Shown one piece after another: positions 1-9,138 of a stretch of DNA of 49,119 nt. Source of the stretch: Seminavis robusta (lineage: Eukaryota; Bacillariophyta; Bacillariophyceae; Naviculales; Naviculaceae); NCBI GenBank assembly GCA_903772945.1, contig CAICTM010000773.1:1-49119 (forward strand), given 5' to 3'. The notes under the pieces were generated by a model. It worked only from the letters and a program-made list of their open reading frames with translations. It searched no databases and was not told the DNA's origin. The translations under genes and the position numbers were made by a program. Position 1 is the first letter of the stretch, and the number at the start of each line of letters is the position of its first letter.

Positions 1-110
1 ATCAACCCATCCACAAAAGCGTTCTATTCTGTTCGGTCCCTTGACATTTCCAACCAAGCAACACAAAAAGAGCAATACAAACACTACAAAAACACAAACA
101 CACAGTAACC

Positions 111-901
111 ATGATGTCCTCTATAAGAATTTTCCGTGTCTCCAACGGCCTGCAGCGACGTGCCTTGTCATCCGTGGCAGCACGCAGCAGTGGCGACTAC
201 ACCAAGCAAGACGTCTTGAACTTGTTGAATCAGGTAAGCACAGTACAGTACAGTACGGCAATGTTGTTGAAAATACACGTGAACGTGACTGATGAATGAC
301 TCACTGTATTGTATTGTTGTGAATGAAATTACAGAGATCACAAGAACGCAATGACTTGGCGTACTCGACGGCCTTTGGAGATGACACGGCGTTTTCCTTG
401 TCCAGTATGGTGGAACCATCGGCGTTGATGCGCGAACAACTGAGGTTCAGTCAAGATCAACTGCTTCATTCTACCGTACAAGCACAAGCGTCTCTAGACA
501 CTATGGCACTCCCCAAGACACTGGAGGATGTCGTCCGACAAAAGAGTCGCGCCATTGTGGTGACCGAGACGGAAAAACCCTTTCGCGTGGTCGATGTCAA
601 TGAATGTTGGGAAGGATTGTGTGGATACTCGTTTCGGGAAGCACATGGCAAGACATTGGGGAGTTTGCTCAATGGACCCGCCACCAATCAAGTCGCCGCC
701 ACGGGGCTCATTGCGCACTTGTTGGCAGGCGAAGAAGCGGGCGCGGTTCTCGTCAATTACAAAAAGGACGGACAAGAGTTTTGCAATCGCATTCGCGTTG
801 GACCCATTTACGATGGGGACAATAAGATTACCCATTTTGTGGGTGTGCTGGAGGAACTACCACAACAACAACAACAGCAACGACTCATGAACATGATGTA
901 A
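111..901 (+). CDS. LOV-like PAS-domain protein, probably mitochondrial
   Basis: Two exons, 111-233 and 335-901; the intron starts GTAAGC and ends ACAG, and the join keeps frame, giving 229 aa. The first ~28 residues are basic, hydroxylated and free of acidic residues, like a mitochondrial presequence. Residues ~113-215 form one PAS domain close to the LOV family: NYKKDGQEF (181-189) and GPIYDG..ITHFVGV match the LOV core strands. The flavin-adduct motif is altered: where LOV has G-x-N-C-R-F-L-Q this protein has GKTLGSLL (146-153), so the photoactive Cys is Leu. The C-terminus has a run of six Gln coded by CAA/CAG. It may bind flavin without forming an adduct or be a non-photic PAS sensor. No output domain is attached. 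Family certain; ligand and location inferred. Confidence 0.75.
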
Positions 902-2231
902 TCACCACAATACAATAAACTACAATGCGCTCGATTATACTGTACAGCAGTAGAAAGACTGACAACAACAACAACAACAAGAATAAACAAGAGTTGTCGT
1001 TGATGGGTGAAGGCAATAACATACAAGAAGAAAGAAAGGAATGCAGTGTAAAATAATGTTTTCTATTCGATCTGTTAAATTTCATCGGTACTATTAATAG
1101 TAATCACCATCTTCCCAGCTAGCGCTACTCGTACGGTAGAGGTGACCGTACCGGTATTTGCTACACGTCGTCAAAGGTTCGTAATGGCAAGCATACACGC
1201 TAAAATTGCGATGGTAGGTATCATCTGCCTACGCGCCATGGTAATAGCTAGAGTAGCTCCTTGGCTCTAAACTTCCCCTGCTTGTCTTGTTGGCTACTTC
1301 GTACCGTACCGGTACTAGCTACATGTAGTATGGACAAGGATCTCGCTCCCCCCAAAAGGCTGGCAACTATTTCTGCTTCCGCTGGAATTTGTCATGGGTT
1401 GGCCGGAAGTTCCAATTGGCACGAAGGTACCGTACGTACCGTTCGCTCCAGGTGGAACTACTAGTAGCCTAGTTGGCTCTCCAGGATGTTCCAGGTTGCA
1501 GTTTGTCAACCTGGATGTAGCTAGTTCCAGAGAGCTACATGTACATGCTACCGGTGGCTGCGCAGTGCTGCTACCAGTACCTAGCTAGCAGCTAGCATCA
1601 CAGAATGTCATATTGGGGGGCTTTCTGGCTGCGACTCTCTGCTCTACCGATAGGTGGAGTAGTATACTAGGTGGTGAACCTGGGCTCTCCCAGTGTACGA
1701 CCGGTACCGGTACCAGCGAAAAGCTACCTGTGTGCTTCCAGGCTCCATCAACGTTCCTTTGCATAAACTGAAGCCAACATGTCCAATGTCCTCTTTTGGA
1801 CTGACCTCTTCTTTCAGAAGATCCGCCCAGAGCCGTCTTTGCATGAGATACCTCGAAGCTTGCTAAAAGTAGGCAGCACCTCCGCTGCAATAATGCGGCA
1901 TCAAGATATCATGATGGGCAGTGGTACTGAAATACAGAAGCAGTCATGTAACTACCTTAGTCTACCCGTACGATAGCAGCAATACATCCAACACCCATGC
2001 CAGCAACACATCCAATACCTGCTTCATCTTCTGATGGAAAACCCGATGGTTGAAAAAGGGGTGAAAGGCATAAAAGGGGGTGAAAGCAAAAGAGAAAAAG
2101 GGGTTTCACGCACGGCGAATGCCTGAAGACCACGAAATGACGTCAGTGAGGGAAAGAAAAACTCCAACTCACCCCAAGTGAAAATCGCTGCCCTTGCGTC
2201 AACTGATCATAATATTGCCGTTATTAGGACC
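902..2231. other. Spacer rich in GTAC/CTAG/CCGG palindromes
   Basis: No supported gene. A short (CAA)n tract lies at 962-980. From about 1100 to 1980 the DNA is dense in palindromic tetramers and hexamers such as GGTACCGTACGTACC, ACCGGTACCGGTACC and CTAGCTAGCAGCTAGC. Short ORFs here have no recognisable domain and are probably by-products of this composition. The last ~100 bp before 2232 are the likely promoter of the oxidoreductase gene. Confidence 0.6.
2138..2145. promoter_or_regulatory. CRE-like TGACGTCA palindrome
   Basis: A perfect TGACGTCA palindrome 86 bp upstream of the ATG at 2232. CRE-type TGACGT elements bound by bZIP factors mediate CO2/cAMP responses in diatoms (established for carbonic anhydrase promoters). 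A role in carotenoid gene control here is inference from position only. Confidence 0.35.
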
Positions 2232-4162
2232 ATGAGAATATCCTTCCTTCTCTTCTTGCTTGGCACGCTGTCGGTGGATGCGTTCGCACCAACAGCAAGA
2301 GTATCGACACGGTTTCGTCTTGCGGCAGCTACGGAATCAGTCCCACAACCAGACGTAGAAGAAGTTGATGTGGTCGTGGTGGGTGCTGGCATTGGTGGTC
2401 TTTCCTGTGCGGCCCTGAGTTCTTACTATGGCTTAGAGACGGTCTGCCTGGAGGCTCATGATACGGCTGGTGGAGTGGCCCATTCCTTTGATCGGTATAG
2501 TTCAGCCTCCAAGACGGTTCCCTTTCGGTTTGATGCCGGTCCTTCCTTGATTAGTGGTTGCAGTCGTCCCAGTACAAATCCATTGCGACAGCTATTGGAT
2601 GCTGTGGGAACTTCCAATGAGATTGAATGGAAACAATACGATGGATGGATCATTCATGACTACGCCGATGGAAAATCTTTCAAACTAACCACGGGTGATT
2701 CGGGAGCATTTGAAAAGGCGTTGGAAGAAAAAGAGGGCAAGGCATCGCGAGAGGCTTTTGAAGACTTCAAAGACAAGATATTAGCCGATGGAGGTATTTC
2801 TGAAGTGAGCGCCTACATTCCTCCCTTTGCTCTCCGAGGAGACATTTGGATTGGGGCGAGTCTTGCACAGTACTTTCTCAAGTTGCTGCGGATTGGAACC
2901 AAAGGACTCCTATTGACTGGACCCTTTTCCAAGCTCATGGATATGTACGAACTCCAAGATGAATTCGTAAGAAAATTCTTTGATTACTTGGCGTTTGCAT
3001 TGAGCGGGCTCGATGCTGCCCACACTCAAGCAGCACCGGTTGCCTACATGATGTCGGATCTGCACAAACCTGGAATGGTCTTGGATTATCCCATGGGAGG
3101 CATGGACTCGTTGATTCAATCTTTGGTCAACGGATGTGAAAAGCACGGGGGCCAAGTTCGCGTCAACAGTAGAGTGGACAGATTTCTCCTGGAAGAAGGA
3201 TCACGTATTGTTGGTGGGACACAAGCAGAATGTCATGGTGTAGTTTTGGCAGACGGCAAGGTTATCAAGGCTCGAAAAGGTGTCGTCAGCAACGTGCCTT
3301 TGTGGAACATGGCGAGCATCCTAGATACCTCGGCAGGAGAAAACGATACCGGTGCCGTGGCAGAAGCGGTCCGAGAAATACGACAACAAGCCGATGGCAT
3401 GGAAATGACAGGTTCCTTCATGCATCTTCATCTTGGAATCCCGAAGGACGGGTTGGGTGACGTTGAATGCCATCACTCGGTGCTGGACTTCAGCATTGAC
3501 GTGACAGCAGAGCAAAACATGGTAATCATTTCCATACCGACTGTCTTTGATCCCAGTCTAGCACCCGAGGGATATCACATTGTCCATGCGTATACTGCGG
3601 CGTGCGACAGTTTCGACGATTGGCAAAAATACCTCGAAACCGAAAAGGATAGTGGAGTTGTTGGCAGCAGTCCCAATGCTGGAGCAGCTTCCAAATACAA
3701 TACGGTGGATGGATACAATGAACTGAAAGAGCAAAAGGCAGAGGTTCTGTGGAAAGCTATCGAATGTGTCATACCCGATGTCCGTGATCGTGCCAAACAA
3801 GAAGGATCCATTGTAATGATTGGGACACCGCTCACACACAGACGCTACAATCAACGGTTTCGTGGGACGTACGGTCCAGCTCCAGGTCCAGGCAAAGATG
3901 TTTGGGAGCTTCCGGGAGCATCAACCAAGATCAAGGGTCTCTTGGCGTGTGGTGACACTACGTTTCCAGGTACGTTCTATGTGTCGAGTCCTCTACTTAC
4001 TCGTGCTCTCTTGTTGCCAATTAGCTGATCTGTTGGCTCTTCATAGGTATTGGTCTTCCTGGAGTTGCAGCATCAGGGACGGTGGCCGCTAACACTTTGG
4101 TGGATGTACAAAAACAAACCGAGCTGATGAATCGTCTCCGAGAAAGCGGAGCGCTCCAGTAG
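2232..4162 (+). CDS. Carotenoid isomerase-like (CRTISO/phytoene desaturase family) FAD oxidoreductase
   Basis: Two exons, 2232-3969 and 4047-4162 (77-bp GTACGT...ATAG intron), 617 aa. An in-frame GTG lies upstream, but ATG 2232 begins a clean hydrophobic leader ending VDAFAP, a diatom plastid signal with the AxF cleavage motif. The Rossmann FAD motif VVVVGAGIGGLSCAA begins near residue 47, followed by an acidic position in CLEAHD. The C-terminus, ACGDTTFPGIGLPGVAASG, is the CRTISO signature and is split by the intron; reading through the intron would truncate it. CRTISO enzymes turn poly-cis lycopene into all-trans lycopene in plastids; diatoms carry several paralogues, so the exact substrate is uncertain. 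Confidence 0.85.
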
Positions 4163-4417
4163 AGAGGTGCTCTTACCACCAGAAGAACATGTACATACAA
4201 CAGCTAGATGAGATAATTATACTAGCTAGCTAGAAGAGAGCTCATAACGATGTACGAATTGACTACTGTTAGCCCAAGACTCTGCTTCGTGATTCGTTGG
4301 CGGTAACTCCGACCCCCAAAGCAGTCGCGGTGGGATAGGTCGGATGCAAGCAATCAACCTACTCTATTCCGATATGACAGGACGCGTCTCCGTTGTCGAA
4401 GTTTGCGGTACGTTTCG

Positions 4418-6817
4418 CTACTCTTCAATCCACGACATTCTTTTATGAGGATCACCAGCTTCCAGGACAGTCAAAAGGAACGCCGGCGGCCTAGGACGCG
4501 GTGGTATTGGCTCGGGTATCCCATAGTCTGCGTTGTAGTTTCTGTGGAGGGTTTCCCGTGGTTCTGTAAACTCCGTAGAGGTCGACGCTGGAGGGGTCGG
4601 TGGAGGTGAAGGAGGATCGTCGTCGAATCGTACCGATTTAGACCCTTTGCTCACTCGTGGTGGTGGTGGCGGGTCAGGATCAGCCGTGTTGTCGTCCTGT
4701 TGTGGCACATCTCTTCCCGCAGGAGATGGAACAATTGCACCACTGGTTAGCGAACCAGAGTCCCCCGTGTTCAATCCAGTCAGGTTGAGACCGGTCAGAG
4801 CGCGAGCGGTCAACGTCATTCTTTCATTTCTCCGTCTCGTAAATGATTTCATGGCTCGTCGAATCAATGACTTGCCCGAAGGGCCGCGCTCCCGGCGCCT
4901 TCTGTCAAAGTGCAGGCTGTAGACAAGGTTTCCAATAACGAGCGCAATCACCGCGAAATCGTTCAAAAAAACGGCCACACACCGGACAAATACCCCCGTT
5001 TTGGAATCTGAACCGTCAATCAGTACGACGATTGGGACACAGATCAAAAATATTTGCAGATTCGAAATCACTGCCAGAGCGACGAATTTTCCCTCGGAAA
5101 ACTGGGTTGGTATATCCCTGGAGACATAAATCATGTAGCACGCCACACCCATCAATAACAGGTGGAAGGTGCCAAGCACAGCAATGAAGATGGTGAAATG
5201 CTCTGACCTGCAAAAGCCCTCACTGCTCAGAGTGTATCCATATTGGTCGACAGTCACAGGTTCTCGATGCCACTCCCATGGATCCATGACTGTCCACACG
5301 GTCAAGATTGACACATCAATCAGCAATATTCCTCCAACAACCAGTATGGTTTCTTTGGCAGTGACAGTAGCTCGAGTCATGGTGGCAGCCGCCCTGAAAA
5401 GATAGTACACTCGCCTAATCTTTGCAAACAAACTGCCAAATGTGATTGAAAAACCGACAGAGTACAACCAAGGAGTCAGCATGCAAAATGGCACATTCTC
5501 CACACCCGCACTGGAATCATCTTCTTGGACAAATGTGAAAATTGTTGACGTTGAAATCATACAGCCAAGCAAGACCAAACTTAGAAAGAGTGGCTGTGCC
5601 ACCTTGATTTGAGCAGCTCTTCTGTGCTGGTACAACCAGCAAGCCGAACTAGCAATGAGCAAAAAGTTGATTGTGGCCATGGCATAGCATGTTGCCCGCA
5701 GCCCTGTGGGGATCAAGTTTTTGTCCTCTTGTACTTCTTCGGAGCAGTCATCTCCTGTCCATCGTGTGGATTCGCACACACAATTGCCATCTCTGTCCGC
5801 CATTCCATGCGTGGCACTGCAGGGTTGATTGCAGTTGACTCCGGCATGTCCCAACGGACAAGTTTCAACAGAAAAATATTTGTGGTACAGCGTGTCCACA
5901 ATTCCTTCTTGGTGGGCCTCGTATATCCATCGTATAATGAGTTGTTGATGCAGTGGATCCAGTCGAGCATTCATGGGCCACGAAATGAGTTGCTTATTGA
6001 AATTCTCGGGGTTCACTTCCAGTGTGGCATCTTGTGTGGTGGTGTGTCGTAATTCCAATTCATCCTCCAGAAACAGAGCACATTTTTCTTGTTTGAGCCA
6101 GTCAATGCATTCCTCATAGCTTGCGCATTTGAGGTATTGTAGATAGGGGAATTGGTCCATGGGTACGCCGTCTTTTTCGTACCTCGCCCCTTGAATGACA
6201 CAGACGGGTTGTTGAAGGGTTTGGGCTTCTGACAAGGTCGATATCGCCCGTTGCGTACGGTGAATATAATGAACCGTGGAGGCGGTACTTTTCAGTATCG
6301 GTGGAGTGAATTGTGCCCGCATGGATCGCTGGGGTGTCGTGTAGAAATCGGCAATTACCATGTCCAATCGGTTGCAGTCTTCTTGGGATGGGATACGTAT
6401 TGCATCCTCGTCCTCTACCAGGTTTTGACTTTTTCGTGTCGCAACCCCGCAATCGTTTGCCAGGTAAGCGAATTGTTGGTTGTAGGACCCCGCGGGGGCT
6501 TGTTCCAGCTCGAATGTGAGGGTAACACTGTCCAGATTCCCCGCAATTCGGACGAGTTCTCGCATTAAATCGGGTTGGAATCCTCGATAGTGCGGAAACA
6601 AGGCATCTTCCTCTTGTGATGATGATGTGTAGTTCGCGTCGTAGTAGGCGGCTGGCACGGTATCTGTCACCACAGACGCCCGAATCGTCATGGATTCTGG
6701 GAAGGTGGCATCCGGCGGAATGCCAAACCCTGTTGCCGCTCCCACCAGAGGCGTCAGGAGAAACAGAGCACGTTGGAGATGCCGAAATCGAGAGTTGGAG
6801 GGAGACAACGGTAGCAT
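4418..6817 (-). CDS. GABA-B-like class C GPCR with solute-binding ectodomain
   Basis: A single 799-aa exon. Residues 1-32 are a signal peptide. Residues ~45-315 resemble a type 2 periplasmic solute-binding fold (family 3 amino-acid binders), not the usual ANF/Venus-flytrap type 1 domain: it opens with RASVVTDTVPAAYYD and ends LIIRWIYEAHQEGIVDTLY. Residues ~319-359 are a Cys-rich EGF/laminin-like knot (CPLGHAGVNCNQPC, then CVCESTRWTGDDCS). Seven membrane helices run from ~372 to 637, with 7tm_3 features such as PWLYSVGFSITFGSLFAKIRR. The cytosolic tail (~160 aa) is basic, then Pro/Ser rich. Probably a surface receptor for a small ligand, perhaps an amino acid. It is paralogous to the gene ending at 9139. 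Confidence 0.85.
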   Translation of the reverse strand: MLPLSPSNSRFRHLQRALFLLTPLVGAATGFGIPPDATFPESMTIRASVVTDTVPAAYYDANYTSSSQEEDALFPHYRGFQPDLMRELVRIAGNLDSVTLTFELEQAPAGSYNQQFAYLANDCGVATRKSQNLVEDEDAIRIPSQEDCNRLDMVIADFYTTPQRSMRAQFTPPILKSTASTVHYIHRTQRAISTLSEAQTLQQPVCVIQGARYEKDGVPMDQFPYLQYLKCASYEECIDWLKQEKCALFLEDELELRHTTTQDATLEVNPENFNKQLISWPMNARLDPLHQQLIIRWIYEAHQEGIVDTLYHKYFSVETCPLGHAGVNCNQPCSATHGMADRDGNCVCESTRWTGDDCSEEVQEDKNLIPTGLRATCYAMATINFLLIASSACWLYQHRRAAQIKVAQPLFLSLVLLGCMISTSTIFTFVQEDDSSAGVENVPFCMLTPWLYSVGFSITFGSLFAKIRRVYYLFRAAATMTRATVTAKETILVVGGILLIDVSILTVWTVMDPWEWHREPVTVDQYGYTLSSEGFCRSEHFTIFIAVLGTFHLLLMGVACYMIYVSRDIPTQFSEGKFVALAVISNLQIFLICVPIVVLIDGSDSKTGVFVRCVAVFLNDFAVIALVIGNLVYSLHFDRRRRERGPSGKSLIRRAMKSFTRRRNERMTLTARALTGLNLTGLNTGDSGSLTSGAIVPSPAGRDVPQQDDNTADPDPPPPPRVSKGSKSVRFDDDPPSPPPTPPASTSTEFTEPRETLHRNYNADYGIPEPIPPRPRPPAFLLTVLEAGDPHKRMSWIEE

Positions 6818-7612
6818 CGTTTATTACTTCCTGATATGATATTAGCAGGCCTTTTATTGCCACTACAGCCGATGGTTACTTCAAAAATTAATAGTCTACT
6901 TGACTTTGACGACTTTGGAGCCTTTGATGGATGGATGCATGCATCCCCGCGCAGATTGTTTTAGAAGAGCTGCAGAAGCAACGAAGCAACCAAAGTGTCG
7001 CGTTTGTGTGCCGTCAACGACACGTGGCTAGTCAGACAAAAAGACTGCATTGAACATGGAACAGGAATCGAATTAACATAGGTTGATGTTTCTAAAAGAA
7101 ATATATTCTGATCACTTTCCTTTGTCACACCAGTGAGACTTGGCTTTTAAATGACTGATGTTGCTATTAAATCCAGAAGATCTCCCCTTTTGGCAATTTG
7201 AAACTGAGTCTGGCGGAGAGACATCGTGGAAGGTGGAAGGGTGATGATTGTGATGATGGGTGAAGGCATGTTGGAGAGCTTGGCCAAGCTCTCGAGAGCT
7301 ATTACTTTGTACCACCACAAGCCACCTACAGCTGCGACCTGCAGCTGCGACCTGCGGCATGTCCCACTTCCGCAATAGACTACTGTAGGAGGAAGCAATC
7401 ATGCCAACATGCCAACACCAAGCACACATCCAGCCATTATCCCCAGCCAACACTGGTGCTCTTTATGCTACTATAATGGCTAGCTAGCTAGCCGCCGATG
7501 AAACTAGCTATTTTATAGGCGCACTTCTGTCATGAACGTATGATAAGGTCGGAAGCGACCTTCTACTTCCATTGTAAAGTTATTCGATTAGAAATGACGC
7601 TGCTAGCAAGCA
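6818..7612. other. Spacer upstream of GPCR 1
   Basis: About 800 bp between two minus-strand genes, containing the promoter of the GPCR and the 3' region of the CRAL-TRIO gene. It includes a duplicated CAGCTGCGACCTG element at 7330-7355 and a GGCTAGCTAGCTAGCC palindrome near 7478. No credible coding region was found. Confidence 0.5.
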
Positions 7613-8599
7613 CTATCTAGCAACCTGGACAGCACCATTTTCTTCAGTCAGGAAGAAGTTTTGTTCATTGTCGTACCGGCGTTTGAGGGTTTCACACAAA
7701 CGTGATATCAGCCGCCGATTTGCTGTGGGCACATCTGGAATCAAATAAAAGGAGTCCAGCCTGCCTTCAAATCTGTACCCAGTTCGGAAGGTGTCTTTGA
7801 AATCACTAGGAAGGATTCGGCGTAGTATGGAAGCCAACACATTGAAGACAGTTCCAGTATGAAATCCTCTGAATTCACCAATAAATGGGTACACTGTCAA
7901 AAGCTGAGAGATCATAGCTTGAATTAGCTTGAAGTCTTGCTTCTTGGTCCAGTCCATGCCTTCACACTCAGCCATGGAAATACAGCCCCTTCGAATGCAC
8001 GCCATATCTGCAGAGAAACTTGTGTGCAAGTAATATGATGCTGCCATCCAAGTTTCCACCTTGCTGACTGTGTTGAGAAGGTTCGTATCTATCTTGCTCA
8101 CATCATGAACTAGGATGTAGGTACCTTCACTGGGACTGAAGCTGAATGATAGCCAATGGAGAGGAAGGATTTCGATAAACTTCTTCATGCACATGTGTCC
8201 TTGTTCCAAGGTATCTAGGATTTTGTACTCTCTCCGAAAATCTTGTAAACCATGTGCTCGGTTCATTGCATCCTCCAAATCACCTTTTGTAATTATCGCC
8301 ATCTGGGCGTACATGAAATCGTTGTATTTGGTGTCGAGCTCTGGGGAATTTTCTATCATTTCCTTGATTTCCAAGGCCCACACTCGCTCCTCTTGTGTCA
8401 ATTTCATGCGACGAGGATCATCTATATTTTCAATAACTCGAGGGATTGTGTCTTCTTCATCCTCCTCGCTATTGTCACTTTCGTCATCCTCCTCTACAAG
8501 GACATTTTGGTTGGCCCCGTCTACTGGAGCGTTATTATCTCCAATGGCAGGGACTGCCGTAACATCGTCTCCGTCTTCATGTCTGGCTTCAAGGTTCAT
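7613..8599 (-). CDS. CRAL-TRIO (Sec14-like) lipid-binding domain protein
   Basis: A single-exon 328-aa protein. The first ~60 residues are acidic and low complexity (EEDDESDNSEEDEED). Residues ~65-125 are helical (LTQEERVWALEIKEMI), as in the helical segment before a CRAL-TRIO domain. Residues ~130-300 follow the diatom Sec14-like pattern, including LSFSFSPSEGTYILVHDVSKID, GCISMAECEGMDW and GRLDSFYLIPDVPTANRRL. CRAL-TRIO proteins carry hydrophobic ligands such as phosphoinositides, tocopherol or retinoids. No signal peptide, so probably cytosolic. It sits between two paralogous GPCR genes on the same strand. The family call rests on remembered diatom homologues and overall pattern, so it is moderate. 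Confidence 0.6.
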   Translation of the reverse strand: MNLEARHEDGDDVTAVPAIGDNNAPVDGANQNVLVEEDDESDNSEEDEEDTIPRVIENIDDPRRMKLTQEERVWALEIKEMIENSPELDTKYNDFMYAQMAIITKGDLEDAMNRAHGLQDFRREYKILDTLEQGHMCMKKFIEILPLHWLSFSFSPSEGTYILVHDVSKIDTNLLNTVSKVETWMAASYYLHTSFSADMACIRRGCISMAECEGMDWTKKQDFKLIQAMISQLLTVYPFIGEFRGFHTGTVFNVLASILRRILPSDFKDTFRTGYRFEGRLDSFYLIPDVPTANRRLISRLCETLKRRYDNEQNFFLTEENGAVQVAR

Positions 8600-9138
8600 C
8601 CTTTGGTGCTCGCGTTCAAGAGGGCTGATTGATCGTTTCGCTCTTCAATGTCCGTCACGCTACGAGGGGAAGCCCGAGCAGTGACCAAGGAAGGTCGAAA
8701 GGCATAGCCAGTGTAGCGAAGCCGCTTCGAGAATTCCATGCAAGTTGAACACCATCATGCATGCAGGAGTGGGGTGACTTGCCACCACATTGTCATGCAC
8801 GCGAGCGCGATGTGGAACTTAAAAGGTAGTTAAGGTAAATTTACTTCATACGTGTGAATTCAAGACTTTAACCCTAAACCTACCCCAGCTACCCGTACAA
8901 AATTCGTACTGTATGTTTTGTACCACCGCTACCGGTACGTGTAGGGCTGATGCGCCGGAAAGATGGTGGGTCCACCAGGCTCTCGATTGTGTCGCCAGAG
9001 TTGGAAGTATTGACCAAACTTCTAATGCTCAATCAAACAAATGCAAGGCTAAAGTATACAACTAGTAATGCAAGGGTTGTAGGCTGGATACAAAATTGTG
9101 AATCGCTTGACATCGTGAGTCATGCTGCGCAAATTTCC
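8600..9138. other. Spacer between CRAL-TRIO gene and GPCR 2
   Basis: Serves as promoter of the CRAL-TRIO gene and 3' region of the second GPCR. It contains one CCCTAAACC-like stretch near 8870 and GGTACC-type palindromes, but no gene. Confidence 0.5.

Noticed and set aside
2178..2231. GTG-initiated N-terminal extension of the carotenoid isomerase-like gene
   Set aside because: ATG 2232 starts a proper signal peptide; the extension would put 18 residues in front of it.
4418..6817. Naming the GPCR a genuine GABA-B receptor
   Set aside because: The ectodomain looks like a type 2 solute-binding fold, so GABA binding cannot be assumed from the helices alone.
8865..8885. Telomere-like CCCTAAAC stretch
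   Set aside because: Only about one and a half units; not an interstitial telomere array.
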